NCBI RefSeq assembly: GCF_900111565.1
Contig: NZ_FOIK01000001.1
Coordinates: 620,001 to 684,000, forward strand
DNA length: 64,000 bases
Origin: Paenibacillus sp. NFR01
GTDB taxonomy: Bacteria > Bacillota > Bacilli > Paenibacillales > Paenibacillaceae
Direction of reading: 5' to 3'
Shown here one piece after another: positions 1 to 8,744 of this stretch (position 1 is its first letter; every line of letters begins with the position of its first letter). Both the position numbers and the translations under genes were made by a program. Under the pieces are notes generated by a model that was not told the origin of the DNA, did not search any database, and saw nothing but the letters and a program-made list of their open reading frames with translations.

Positions 1-168
1 GGAAAAGTAATTGGCGAAGGTCCGCCGGGATACGCCGGCCTTCTGGACCACGTCATCGACGATAAAACCGTCCATCCCCCGGACAAGCGCAAGCTCGAAA
101 GCGGCTTCGGCTAAGGCGTCGGCCGTGGCTTCCTTTTTCTTGTCGCGCAGCGTTGGCTTCGAATTCAA
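1..168 (-). CDS. TetR/AcrR-family transcriptional regulator (N-terminal part)
   Basis: Only the first 56 codons are in the window; the gene runs off the left edge on the minus strand. They encode a lysine-rich N-terminus followed by a helix-turn-helix ending in QKAGVSRRTFANYF, the typical TetR recognition helix. The start is a TTG at 168, preceded by an AAGGAGG-like ribosome binding site about 11 bases upstream. The C-terminal ligand-binding domain, and so the effector, cannot be judged. Twin palindromes at 233-264 overlap its predicted -35 box, which suggests autorepression. The divergent kinase-like gene at 450 may share this control. Family assignment is firm; target and ligand are unknown. 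Confidence 0.8.
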   Translation of the reverse strand, partial: MNSKPTLRDKKKEATADALAEAAFELALVRGMDGFIVDDVVQKAGVSRRTFANYFS

Positions 169-218
169 GTTCCAATCTTCCTCCTTTCCAGAAAGGATTG
201 AACATTTTGACTCTTATC

Positions 219-247
219 AATATAGTATATTTTTGCCCAAAGGGCAA
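219..247 (-). promoter_or_regulatory. Predicted promoter of the tetR-family gene
   Basis: Read on the minus strand, TTGCCC (247-242) and TATATT (224-219) are 17 bases apart, a good sigma-A spacing. The -35 box is one arm of the perfect palindrome at 233-247, so a bound repressor would block this promoter. Confidence 0.5.
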
Positions 248-264
248 ATTTGCACAATGGGCAA
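233..264. promoter_or_regulatory. Twin palindromic operator for the TetR regulator
   Basis: Two 15-bp inverted repeats lie side by side. TTGCCC-AAA-GGGCAA (233-247) is perfect; TTGCAC-AAT-GGGCAA (250-264) has one weakened arm. Their centres are 17 bp apart. The position between the TetR gene and the divergent gene, over the -35 box of the former, fits a TetR-family operator. Binding by this protein is inferred. Confidence 0.55.
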
Positions 265-449
265 TTTAAGCCGGTTAAGATTTTGCTTAACGAGATGTCC
301 TTTTTGTAGAGAAACGAGCGGCCCGGAAGGAATTACGGGAGATAAAGCGAAGATAACGGTGGAATACCGTAAAGTGGAAGCAGTGGGCAAAGATGCATGC
401 AGCCAAAGCCTTGCGGCAGATCAACACTATATTTTTTCGGAGGTGCGGC

Positions 450-1415
450 ATGCCCGTCAGTTCAACCAAAAACAATAAAACCGAAGCAGAAATCAAAGTT
501 ATGTGTGCCCAAGCTAAGCTCGGGGCGGTTGCCCGGATTACGGAATTGACCGAGGGCTTTTTTAACGTGGCATATGGAATTACAACTATGGAGGGCAAGG
601 AGTATATTCTGAAAATCGCGCCGCATCCCGCTACCCCCGTCATGACGCATGAGAAAAATATCATGTTCAGCGAAGTGCAATCGATGGAGCTTATCCGGCA
701 AAATCTGGATGTTCCCGTCGCAGAGATACTCTATTACGATGACAGCCGCACGGTATGCAACTCGGATTATTTTGTGATGTCGCGGATTCCGGGACAAAGC
801 TTTGCCTCGATCACGGAGCAAATGACGGAGAAGGAGATCCAGGCGGTCAACCGGAGCGCCGGCAGCTATAACCGGGAGATCCATTCACTGACCCATGACC
901 GCTTCGGCTATTTCGGGCAGGCGGATAAACAAGGAGACAACTGGTTCCAGGTGTTCCGGAGCATGATTTGCGATACGCTGGAGGATGCGCGGAGAATGAA
1001 TGTCGACCTGAAGATTGCGGACAGCGACATCTTGCGCGCACTCGACGGCGAGGCGGAGTTTTTCCGGGAAGTCACCGAACCCCGGCTGGTGCATTGGGAC
1101 ATCTGGGCCGGCAATATTTTCGTTCAGGATGGCAGGATCACCGGAATCATTGATTTCGAGCGCTGCCTGTGGGGGGATGTGCTGATGGAGGTCGGCTTCC
1201 GGACGTACGGCCTGAGCGATGATTTTCTAAGCGGCTACGGCACCGGGAAGCTGACCCCTGAACAGCTAAAACGCGCGGAGTGGTACGATATTTATTTGTT
1301 CCTGATCGCCAGCATGGAGTGCGATTACCGCCAATACGAGACCCGGGACAGCTATAACTGGGGTACAGACATGCTGCGGCAGTGGATGGAGCGTAAGTCA
1401 CAGCCCGGAGTTTAG
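450..1415 (+). CDS. Aminoglycoside phosphotransferase (APH)-family protein
   Basis: A 321-residue protein kinase-fold small-molecule kinase. The catalytic motif HWDIWAGNIF corresponds to the HGDxxxxN loop of the APH superfamily (Trp replaces Gly after His), and the metal-binding motif is GIIDFE. An N-terminal lobe with an LKIAP segment should hold the ATP-binding lysine. The ATG at 450 has a CGGAGGTG ribosome binding site; a longer frame from 393 has none. The family includes antibiotic kinases, homoserine kinase-like and fructosamine kinase-like enzymes. Nothing here fixes the substrate, so it should not be called a resistance gene. It is divergent from the TetR gene and may be controlled through the operator at 233-264. 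Confidence 0.8.
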   Translation: MPVSSTKNNKTEAEIKVMCAQAKLGAVARITELTEGFFNVAYGITTMEGKEYILKIAPHPATPVMTHEKNIMFSEVQSMELIRQNLDVPVAEILYYDDSRTVCNSDYFVMSRIPGQSFASITEQMTEKEIQAVNRSAGSYNREIHSLTHDRFGYFGQADKQGDNWFQVFRSMICDTLEDARRMNVDLKIADSDILRALDGEAEFFREVTEPRLVHWDIWAGNIFVQDGRITGIIDFERCLWGDVLMEVGFRTYGLSDDFLSGYGTGKLTPEQLKRAEWYDIYLFLIASMECDYRQYETRDSYNWGTDMLRQWMERKSQPGV

Positions 1416-1481
1416 CGGGATTTTAGTGACCGGTTCGAGCGCTTCCACCGACTTGCCGTATTTGCGCCTTCGGAAGACTCA

Positions 1482-1511
1482 TTGCCAAATCCTGGATTCC
1501 CCAATTACAAT
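1482..1511 (+). promoter_or_regulatory. Predicted promoter of the LytTR/GHKL operon
   Basis: TTGCCA (1482-1487) and TACAAT (1506-1511) are separated by 18 bases, 54 bases before the TTG start of the LytTR regulator. Otherwise the 149-bp gap after the APH gene holds no gene that I can support. Confidence 0.45.
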
Positions 1512-1564
1512 AAAGATGCTGATGCGACAGGGGGCATTTATTTTTACATAAAGGGCTGGTTTAA

Positions 1565-2266
1565 TTGAAGCTGAATATTGCGATTTGCGACGATGAACGG
1601 GCAGAAATCGATTACTTGCTGCAGCTGGCGGGACAATGGGCGGATGCCCGGGGAATTGCCGCGGCGTTTACTACTTATGAGAGCGCGGAAAGCTTCTTGT
1701 TTCATTATGCGGACCGGCCGAACGCCGAGCTGGTTTTATTGGATGTCCAGATGGGGCATCTGAGCGGCATCGAGTTGGCCAAGCAAATCCGCAGGGATAA
1801 CGACAGCATGCAAATTGTCTTCATCACCGGCTATCCCGATTTTATGGGGGAAGGCTACGAGGTATCCGCGCTGCATTATCTGATGAAGCCGGTCAAAGCG
1901 GAGAAGCTGTTTGAAGTGCTGGACCGGGCGCAGGCTCGTCTGCAGACGGTCCCGCGGACGCTTTTGCTACCCAGGGGGGGCGGCAGCATTCGGATCAAAG
2001 CGGACGATATCGTCTACGCGGAAGTGTTGTCGCATACAACCACGCTGCATCTGACAACCGGAACGGAGGACTTTCAGATGCGCCTTTCGGACATGGAGCG
2101 GGCGCTGGGCGAAGGATTTATCCGCTGCCACCGCTCCTATCTCGTCTCCATGCGCTATGTACGGAGAGTAACCCGGACAGCCGTCGTGCTGGAGAATGGC
2201 CGGGAGCTTCCGTTGTCGCGCGACTTGTACGATGCCGTAAATCAGGCATTCATTCAATATAACTAG
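1565..2266 (+). CDS. LytTR-family response regulator
   Basis: A 233-residue AgrA/LytR-type regulator. The receiver domain covers about residues 1-125, with acidic residues D9/D10, the phosphoacceptor D60 (in ELVLLDVQ) and K108 (in YLMKPV). A LytTR DNA-binding domain follows (about 135-230), with the family's FIRCHRSYLV segment. Start is a TTG at 1565 with only a weak upstream AAAGGG. The stop is 9 bases before the partner kinase gene, so the two are co-transcribed. The pair precedes a heterodimeric ABC exporter and probably controls it, as in peptide-sensing or peptide-export systems. No peptide precursor gene was found nearby. Confidence 0.85.
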   Translation: MKLNIAICDDERAEIDYLLQLAGQWADARGIAAAFTTYESAESFLFHYADRPNAELVLLDVQMGHLSGIELAKQIRRDNDSMQIVFITGYPDFMGEGYEVSALHYLMKPVKAEKLFEVLDRAQARLQTVPRTLLLPRGGGSIRIKADDIVYAEVLSHTTTLHLTTGTEDFQMRLSDMERALGEGFIRCHRSYLVSMRYVRRVTRTAVVLENGRELPLSRDLYDAVNQAFIQYN

Positions 2267-2275
2267 AGGTGAGCC

Positions 2276-2947
2276 ATGGGGCTGATTGATTTTTTATTCC
2301 GCGGCGCCATTGACCGCCGGATTGCCGCCTTCCAGAACGATCTGATGGAGAAACATATCGTGGAGGTCGAAAATATTTACAAGCAGATGCGCGGCTGGCG
2401 GCATGATTACCATAACCATATTCAGATGATGAAAGCCTTCCGTTCACTGGGTCAACATGAACAAATGGACGACTATTTGAATGCGCTGGAGAGCGACCTT
2501 GGCAGTGTGGACACGCTGATTAAATCCGGCAACGTGATGGTCGACGCCATCCTTAACTCCAAGCTGTCCCTTGCCAACGCTCGCATGATCACAGTTCATG
2601 CCAAGGCGGTCGTCCCCAAAACCATTGCGGTCGCGGAGATCGACTTATGCGTAATCCTCGGCAACCTGCTGGACAACGCCATTGAAGCCTGTCTGCGGAC
2701 CGGCGATGACGCCAAACGGTTTATCCGGGTGTACATAGACCTGAAGCGCAATAATCTGTATATCTCGGTGACCAACGGGTCCGGGGCGAAGCAGGAGCGG
2801 CATGGCGGCCGTTATGCGAGCAGCAAAGGGGACAACCACGGCTTCGGACTGCAGCGGGTGGACCGGATCGTGGACAAATATGCCGGATATATCAAACGCC
2901 GCGATGAAGACGGTGCTTTTAGCACGGAGGTCCTGCTGCCGCTGTAA
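2276..2947 (+). CDS. Soluble GHKL sensor histidine kinase (AgrC-like C-terminal part only)
   Basis: A 223-residue kinase containing only the cytoplasmic part of an AgrC/VirS-type sensor. The phosphoacceptor region is RHDYHNHIQ with H43; the ATPase domain has the N-box ILGNLLDNAIEA and a G-box with HGFGLQRV. The hydrophobic multi-span sensor expected in this family (usually over 400 residues) is missing: only a short N-terminal stretch, GLIDFLFRGAI, precedes the helices. The ATG at 2276 follows AGAGGTG. It could be a cytoplasmic kinase, or a shortened sensor that relies on another protein for input; the ABC exporter downstream is an obvious candidate. Kinase identity is firm; the missing sensor is seen directly. 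Confidence 0.85.
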   Translation: MGLIDFLFRGAIDRRIAAFQNDLMEKHIVEVENIYKQMRGWRHDYHNHIQMMKAFRSLGQHEQMDDYLNALESDLGSVDTLIKSGNVMVDAILNSKLSLANARMITVHAKAVVPKTIAVAEIDLCVILGNLLDNAIEACLRTGDDAKRFIRVYIDLKRNNLYISVTNGSGAKQERHGGRYASSKGDNHGFGLQRVDRIVDKYAGYIKRRDEDGAFSTEVLLPL

Positions 2948-2960
2948 AGCGGCTTTTTTT
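2938..2960 (+). terminator. Rho-independent terminator after the LytTR/GHKL operon
   Basis: GCCGCT (2938-2943) pairs with AGCGGC (2948-2953) around a GTAA loop and is followed by seven T. The hairpin overlaps the stop codon of the kinase gene. Confidence 0.75.
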
Positions 2961-3049
2961 CATATTTCAGGGCGAAAAAGCTGCAGTTCGCGCAGAAACG
3001 GCCACAGCCGGCCGGCGCTGGGGTATGCTGCAGGAAAGGAGGGAACCGA

Positions 3050-4876
3050 ATGAAAACGGAAAAGAAAAAACCAACCTATTCATTGTACAGCAACCTGAAA
3101 TATGTTCTCGGAAACATGTGGAAGTGGCAAAAAGACATGACCGTTTATGCTTTTTTGCGTTCACCGTTTACGGTAGCCGTTGCTTTTTTGGGCATTTACC
3201 TGTCCAGGGAGGTCGTTAACGCCGTGACGCAAAGGAAGTCTCCCGGTGATGTCCTGCTGCTCATTGCGGCGATCACCCTGGGGCTGATTATTTCGCTCGT
3301 AGCGGAAAAATTTTTAAATGCTAAGCTGGAGCAGCTTATGTTAATCCAGGATTTCCGCTATCAGGTGCTGACCATGGACAAATGCGCAGAAAGCGATTAT
3401 GAGAACATGGAAAGCGCCGCCGGGCAGACGCGCATCAGCAAGGCGCTGGAGAATGCGGGAACGGATCAATCGGGAGCGCGGTTGATTGCAAAGGCTTTTT
3501 CCTCGCTTGCAGCCAATATCCTCGGCATTCTGTCCTATGCAGCGATCCTCTTTCAACTAAGTCCGTGGATTCTGCTGGCGATTACAGTGACCACGTTGTC
3601 CGGTTTCCCGATCCTCAAAATCACTGCCGCCTGGAGTTACCGGAATAAGGATCGCTGGAAAACGTATGACCGGAAATTGGACTATCTGCGCAATAATTCA
3701 GGGGATTTCACAAGAGCGAAGGACCTGCGGCTGTACGGCATGACCGACTGGTTCCGGCAAGTCTTCGCGGGCACGCTTGGCCAGCGGATGAACTGGCAGC
3801 AGAAGGAGCAGAAACTGGGTTTAGCCGCTGATGGCTTAAGAGCGCTCCTTTCGCTGCTGCGCGAGGGAATTGCTTACGGGTTTTTGGTTTATCTCGTGTT
3901 TCACCGGCATTTGCCCGTAGCGGATTTTGTGCTGTATTTCGGTGTAATCGGGGGTTTTACCACCTGGTTGAACGGCCTGGTCAGCGATTTCGACAGCATC
4001 AACCGGTTTCATCTAAGCTTCTCGGAGATGCGGGAGTATCTGGATTATCCGGATAAAACCAATCAGGGTACCGGAGTGCCTTTGCCGGAAGGCGAGCTGT
4101 GGGTGGAGTTCCGGAAGGTGAGCTTCCGTTACCCCGGCAGCAGCGAGGATACGCTTAAAGACTTGAGCTTTACGCTTGCCAGGGGAGAGAAGCTGGCGAT
4201 TGTGGGGCTGAACGGCGCGGGCAAATCGACGCTCGTTAAATTGATGTGCGGATTGTATGATCCGACCGGGGGCGAAATTCTGCTGAACGGCCATCCGGTT
4301 AACGCCTACAACCGCAAGGAATACTTCAGCCTGTTCTCCGTCGTTTTTCAGGATATTTTCGTTATGCCTTTATCCGTCGCCCGGAATGTATCGGCAACGA
4401 CCGAAGAAGAGACGGACAGAGAGCGTGTGCGTGAAGCGCTGACGCTTGCAGGACTCGCTCCAAAGATCGGCAAGCTGGCGGAGGGTATGGATACAAGGCT
4501 GATCAAAAGCGTTTATGACGATGCAGTGGATCTTTCCGGCGGCGAATTGCAGAAGCTGGCGCTGGCAAGAGCGCTGTACAAAAACGGCAGGGCGTTAATT
4601 CTGGACGAACCGACCGCCGCTTTGGATCCGATTGCCGAGAATGAAATCTATATGGAGTACAATCGCATGACTTTAGGTCATACGGCCGTGTTTATTTCGC
4701 ACAGGCTGGCAAGTACGCGTTTTTGCGACCGGATCTTTCTTCTGGAGCAGGGACGGATTATGGAATGCGGCAACCACGAAGAATTAATGCAGCATGGGGG
4801 CCGTTATTATGAGATGTATCAGGTGCAAAGCCATTATTACAGGGAAGGGGTGGCCGAGCATGCTGTCAACGCGTGA
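3050..4876 (+). CDS. ABC transporter, fused permease/ATPase, subunit 1
   Basis: A 608-residue half-transporter. About six membrane helices (residues 35-330) precede one ATP-binding domain with Walker A GLNGAGKST, signature LSGGELQK, Walker B ALILDEPTAALDP and the switch histidine in FISHRLAS. The ATG at 3050 has a GGAAAGGAGGG ribosome binding site. The gene overlaps the next half-transporter by 17 bases, so the two are translationally coupled and likely form a heterodimeric exporter. The upstream LytTR/GHKL pair suggests export of a peptide or response to a membrane-active compound. No substrate gene (precursor, modification enzyme, immunity protein) is visible, so the cargo is unknown. Confidence 0.88.
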   Translation: MKTEKKKPTYSLYSNLKYVLGNMWKWQKDMTVYAFLRSPFTVAVAFLGIYLSREVVNAVTQRKSPGDVLLLIAAITLGLIISLVAEKFLNAKLEQLMLIQDFRYQVLTMDKCAESDYENMESAAGQTRISKALENAGTDQSGARLIAKAFSSLAANILGILSYAAILFQLSPWILLAITVTTLSGFPILKITAAWSYRNKDRWKTYDRKLDYLRNNSGDFTRAKDLRLYGMTDWFRQVFAGTLGQRMNWQQKEQKLGLAADGLRALLSLLREGIAYGFLVYLVFHRHLPVADFVLYFGVIGGFTTWLNGLVSDFDSINRFHLSFSEMREYLDYPDKTNQGTGVPLPEGELWVEFRKVSFRYPGSSEDTLKDLSFTLARGEKLAIVGLNGAGKSTLVKLMCGLYDPTGGEILLNGHPVNAYNRKEYFSLFSVVFQDIFVMPLSVARNVSATTEEETDRERVREALTLAGLAPKIGKLAEGMDTRLIKSVYDDAVDLSGGELQKLALARALYKNGRALILDEPTAALDPIAENEIYMEYNRMTLGHTAVFISHRLASTRFCDRIFLLEQGRIMECGNHEELMQHGGRYYEMYQVQSHYYREGVAEHAVNA

Positions 4877-6707
4877 CAAGATCCGAATGAACATACGGGG
4901 ATATCGAATGGTGCACACGTTGGTCCCCGGGATTTTGCTGACCCTTTTCATTCAATCCCTGATGTCTGCGCTGCTGCCGTTCATCAATATTTTCATGTCC
5001 GCTAAGATCATCTCTGCATTGGTCGGCCAACAGGACCTCCGTCATTTGCTGATATTGGCCGGGACAACGGTACTGCTTAACCTGGTCACCGGATTGCTTC
5101 TAAGCGCAATGACCCGCATCGGCAATTATCACTGGGCCAAATTCTGGCAGGTTCTGGATGAGCCGCTCAATGAGAAGATCCGGCAAATGGATTACGAGCG
5201 GGTGGAAGATACCGCCGTCCACTTGAGGTATGAAAAAATAAAAATGATGAGAACGACAAACGGATTAGGATTGCCGAGGCTGCTTTGGAGCTTTAGCGGT
5301 ATCCTGCAAAGCTTTTTTCAGGTCGTCTTTTCGGTATCCCTGGTAGCCGGAGCCTTTACGTCGCATAAGACGGCGAATGCCGGCCCGTGGAGCTTTATTT
5401 TTGAATGGTGGTTCGCTGTAATCATTGCCGCGATGCTCGTAGCCAACGTCATTCTGGATATTTACAGGGCTTCCGCAAGCGTGAAAAAAACGACGGCGGT
5501 CATCGGCGGTTTTGAGCAGGTCAACCGGATCGGCAATTATTATGGGGAATACCTGAGCAACTACAAGGCCGGAAAGGACATAAAGCTGTATGCCTTAAAT
5601 AAATCCATCGCGCGCGAGTTCCAGGACATCATGGACATGAGTGTTCAAATGGCGGGCCGCGTATTTGGGGCCTTGGCTAAATACAATAGTCTGTCGGCGG
5701 TCTCCAGCACCGTAACCAGCAGCGTCATCTATGCTTTTGTGGCCATCAAAGCGCTATTCGGCAGCTTCAGCGTCGGCAATATTGTACAGTACGCCGGCAG
5801 CTTGTCCCAGCTTGGCGGCGGTGTCTCTTCATTCATGTTTCATCTGTCCATGATCATGGCCAATGCGGATGCGCTCCAGCTCATCTTCGAATTCACCGAC
5901 ATGCCGGACTTGAAGTATCAGGGCAGCCTCACCACGGAAAAAAGAGCCGACAACGACTATGAAGTCGAGTTCCGCAATGTATCCTTCCGCTATCCCGGGA
6001 CGGAAGCTTACGCGCTTAAGAACCTCAACCTCAAGCTGAACGTCGGGCGCCGCATGGCTGTTGTGGGCATGAACGGCAGCGGCAAAACGACTATGATTAA
6101 GCTGCTCTGCCGGTTGTACGATCCCACCGAAGGCGAAATTACGCTCAACGGCATTGATATCCGCAAATACGATTATGCCGAATATATGGACATCTTTTCG
6201 GTCGTTTTCCAGGATTTCAAACTCTTCTCGTTCTCTCTCGGGCAAAACGTGGCTACGAGCGTAGCGTTCGACCAAGAGAAGGCCATCGCTTGTCTGGGCA
6301 AAGCCGGATTTGCCGATCGCCTGGCTTCCATGCCCCGGTCGCTGGAAACGCCGCTTTATAAAGATTTTGAGGAGGACGGAGTGGAAATCTCCGGTGGCGA
6401 AGCGCAAAAAATCGCACTGGCCCGGGCGCTCTATAAAGATGCTCCGTTCATCGTGCTCGATGAACCGACCGCGGCGCTCGACCCCCTTGCGGAATTCGAG
6501 ATTTACTCCACGTTTAATACCATCGTTGGCGAGAAAACGGCAATTTACATTTCCCATCGGCTATCCTCCTGCCGCTTTTGCGATGACATTACTGTCTTCC
6601 ATGAAGGAGAGCTTGTCCAGCGCGGCAGCCATGAGACACTGATTGCGGATACAAACGGCAAATATGCTGAACTGTGGAACGCACAGGCGCAGCATTATAC
6701 GGCATAA
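4860..6707 (+). CDS. ABC transporter, fused permease/ATPase, subunit 2
   Basis: A 615-residue half-transporter, partner of the preceding gene. The membrane domain covers about residues 20-340. The nucleotide-binding domain has Walker A GMNGSGKTT, signature ISGGEAQK, Walker B FIVLDEPTAALDP and YISHRLSS. The ATG at 4860 lies inside the end of subunit 1 behind GGAAGGGG. A longer in-frame start at 4794 is rejected because it would deepen the overlap and has no ribosome binding site. Both partners keep all ATPase motifs, so I see no obviously degenerate site, unlike many heterodimeric exporters. A terminator follows at 6721. Confidence 0.88.
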   Translation: MLSTRDKIRMNIRGYRMVHTLVPGILLTLFIQSLMSALLPFINIFMSAKIISALVGQQDLRHLLILAGTTVLLNLVTGLLLSAMTRIGNYHWAKFWQVLDEPLNEKIRQMDYERVEDTAVHLRYEKIKMMRTTNGLGLPRLLWSFSGILQSFFQVVFSVSLVAGAFTSHKTANAGPWSFIFEWWFAVIIAAMLVANVILDIYRASASVKKTTAVIGGFEQVNRIGNYYGEYLSNYKAGKDIKLYALNKSIAREFQDIMDMSVQMAGRVFGALAKYNSLSAVSSTVTSSVIYAFVAIKALFGSFSVGNIVQYAGSLSQLGGGVSSFMFHLSMIMANADALQLIFEFTDMPDLKYQGSLTTEKRADNDYEVEFRNVSFRYPGTEAYALKNLNLKLNVGRRMAVVGMNGSGKTTMIKLLCRLYDPTEGEITLNGIDIRKYDYAEYMDIFSVVFQDFKLFSFSLGQNVATSVAFDQEKAIACLGKAGFADRLASMPRSLETPLYKDFEEDGVEISGGEAQKIALARALYKDAPFIVLDEPTAALDPLAEFEIYSTFNTIVGEKTAIYISHRLSSCRFCDDITVFHEGELVQRGSHETLIADTNGKYAELWNAQAQHYTA

Positions 6708-6720
6708 CCAGCGGAACGCG

Positions 6721-6768
6721 GGGGTGCCCGGAGGCCATGAACCGGCTTCGCGGGCATCCCTTATTTTT
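6721..6768 (+). terminator. Terminator after the ABC exporter
   Basis: GGGTGCCCG (6722-6730) pairs with CGGGCATCC (6751-6759), with inner GGCC/GGCT pairing and a T-rich tail TTATTTTT. Confidence 0.7.
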
Positions 6769-6839
6769 GCCGGGAGCTTGACCGAATGAGAGAACCATGT
6801 CCATCCCCGCTGTGCAATCCCGTCCCAGCCACCCCCGCA

Positions 6840-6868
6840 TTGCCAAAACCGAGGTCCGCGTTTACAAT
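6840..6868 (+). promoter_or_regulatory. Predicted promoter of the first YesM/YesN pair
   Basis: TTGCCA (6840-6845) and TACAAT (6863-6868) lie 17 bases apart, 58 bases upstream of the ATG at 6927. Confidence 0.5.
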
Positions 6869-6926
6869 GAAATCGCATTCATAACAGACATGTATCCACA
6901 TAAGGAACGAATGGGAGGCAAGTTAC

Positions 6927-8744
6927 ATGATCGCGCGTTGGTTCAACAAGCTGATCCCGGAAACGTTCAAGCACCGGATTCTGCTGTCGTTTCTGCTGTT
7001 TTTTCTGGCCCCGCTGGCCATCTTGTTTCTGTACAATTTCCGGGAGACGGAGCAGATGCTGGAGCGCAACGCCTCCGAAGCCAATATTGCGCAGCTCGAA
7101 GGCATGAAAGGAGATCTGGTCGGCCTGATGCGGCTGGTGATGAAGACCGGCATGCTGCTGGAGCAGGATACGGTGCTGCGGCAGGCGCTGCAGGAGCCGG
7201 CGAAGGATGACCCGATCCACCGCAAACGGATAGTGGAAAATAAGTTTGCCAGCATCGAAAACAGTTTTTTCCTCACGGGAGCGACCGTTTTTTATACGCT
7301 GATCGATTTTCATGGTAACGCTTACACCTCTTATGCGCCGGAAGAATCCCTGGATTACGAGGCGCTCACTTCCGAGCCGTGGGTGCGCGAGCTGCAGCGG
7401 GATGGCGGGCAGCGCTCCGCCTGGAATCCAAACGACATTTCCGTTGCGGTGCGCGAACGGGCGGGCAACAAGATGCTGAGCCTGTACGAGGTGCTGCGCG
7501 ACGATGGGCTGAAGCCTTTTGCCTATGGCCGTTTCAGCATTGACTACCAGGAGTGGTTCGAGCAGGTTACCCGCGATCAAGGCGCAGGGGACGCCTACTT
7601 TTTGCTGGACGCCGCCGGACAAACGATGCTGCGGTCGGATGCCGAAGACGAGATGCCGGGGGCCGTCGCGCAGAGCATGCTTAAAGCCGGTTCCGTGCAG
7701 GAGCCGGATGTCGGCGCGAAGACGATCGTGGATGAACATTCGCATATGCTGTACACCTTCACCGAAATTCAGGAAATCCATGCCTACCTTGTGAAAAAGG
7801 TTCCGCTCTCGCTGCTGTATGAAGATGTCACAAAGCAAAAGCAGCGGTTTTATGCCGTGTACGGGGTGATTTTGCTGCTCTTCGGATTGATGTCCTACCT
7901 GATCTCGGCGACGATTACGGTGCCGCTGAAACGGTTCCAGCGAAAAATGGAAACGACGGTCAAATCGAATCTGAAGCTGAAGCTACCCGAACGCGGACGC
8001 GGCGAAATTTTGGCGCTCACCCGCAGCTTTAACGCCATGATCGAAGACATCAATGAGCTGCTGAACCGGCTGAAGCTGGAGGAGCGGCAAAAGCAGCTGG
8101 TGCGCTTTCAGGTGCTGCTCGGCCAGATGAATCCGCATTTCTTGCTCAATACGCTCAATACGATCAAGAGCATCGCGCTCGAAAAGGATGAAGACGAAAT
8201 ATACGAGATTTGCGTAGGGCTCGGCAAAATTTTGGAGACCACCTTGAATACCGAGGTCGATCTTATTCTGCTGAAGGACGAGCTGACGCTGGTGGAGTCG
8301 TACATGGAGATTCAGCGGCAGCGGTTCGGACACGGCATTCAGCTGCGCTGCGAATGGGAGGAAGATCTGGAATATGCGCTGCTGCCGAAGTTCAGCCTTC
8401 AGCCGCTGGTAGAGAACGCGCTGCTGCATGGGTTCGGCCATTCCGAGGCGGAGGGCGAGATTATCATCCGGGCATATGCCCAGGGCAGCCAGTTGTACCT
8501 GGAGGTGCTGGATAACGGCATAGGCCTAAGCGGGGCGCAGGAGAAGAAGAGCACCCGCAAGCGCAAGGGCATCGGCCTTCACAATGTCCGGGAGAGCCTG
8601 GAGCTGATGTTCAAGAATCAGCCGACCGGACTTACGCTGGAGTCGCTCGATGAACAGACCAAGGTGATCATGCATTTGCCTTTGCTGCTGTCCAAACCAT
8701 TTCTGAAGGAGGCGGGAGCCGATGTGGCGTACCCTGATCGTTGA
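6927..8744 (+). CDS. YesM-type membrane sensor histidine kinase
   Basis: A 605-residue two-component sensor. A membrane helix at about residues 15-37 is followed by an extracellular sensor domain of about 250 residues, a second helix (about 305-330) and a HAMP linker. The His_kinase domain has the phosphoacceptor in QMNPHFLLNTLN (H404). The ATPase domain has the N-box PLVENALLHG and the G-box KGIGLHNVRE. The ATG has a GGGAGG ribosome binding site. Its end overlaps the AraC-type regulator by 23 bases. With the downstream sugar ABC transporter it forms the usual Paenibacillus arrangement in which an extracellular oligosaccharide, possibly presented by the binding protein, is sensed. The ligand is unknown; GH43 and acetyl esterase genes downstream hint at xylan-derived sugars. 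Confidence 0.88.
   Translation: MIARWFNKLIPETFKHRILLSFLLFFLAPLAILFLYNFRETEQMLERNASEANIAQLEGMKGDLVGLMRLVMKTGMLLEQDTVLRQALQEPAKDDPIHRKRIVENKFASIENSFFLTGATVFYTLIDFHGNAYTSYAPEESLDYEALTSEPWVRELQRDGGQRSAWNPNDISVAVRERAGNKMLSLYEVLRDDGLKPFAYGRFSIDYQEWFEQVTRDQGAGDAYFLLDAAGQTMLRSDAEDEMPGAVAQSMLKAGSVQEPDVGAKTIVDEHSHMLYTFTEIQEIHAYLVKKVPLSLLYEDVTKQKQRFYAVYGVILLLFGLMSYLISATITVPLKRFQRKMETTVKSNLKLKLPERGRGEILALTRSFNAMIEDINELLNRLKLEERQKQLVRFQVLLGQMNPHFLLNTLNTIKSIALEKDEDEIYEICVGLGKILETTLNTEVDLILLKDELTLVESYMEIQRQRFGHGIQLRCEWEEDLEYALLPKFSLQPLVENALLHGFGHSEAEGEIIIRAYAQGSQLYLEVLDNGIGLSGAQEKKSTRKRKGIGLHNVRESLELMFKNQPTGLTLESLDEQTKVIMHLPLLLSKPFLKEAGADVAYPDR

Noticed and set aside
11..478. 155-residue + strand frame at the left edge
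   Set aside because: It overlaps the TetR N-terminus on the other strand and the palindromic operator, and its sequence is low in meaning; the minus-strand helix-turn-helix is clear.
450..1415. Antibiotic-resistance call for the APH-fold gene
   Set aside because: The APH superfamily is broad and no specific resistance motif or cassette context is present.
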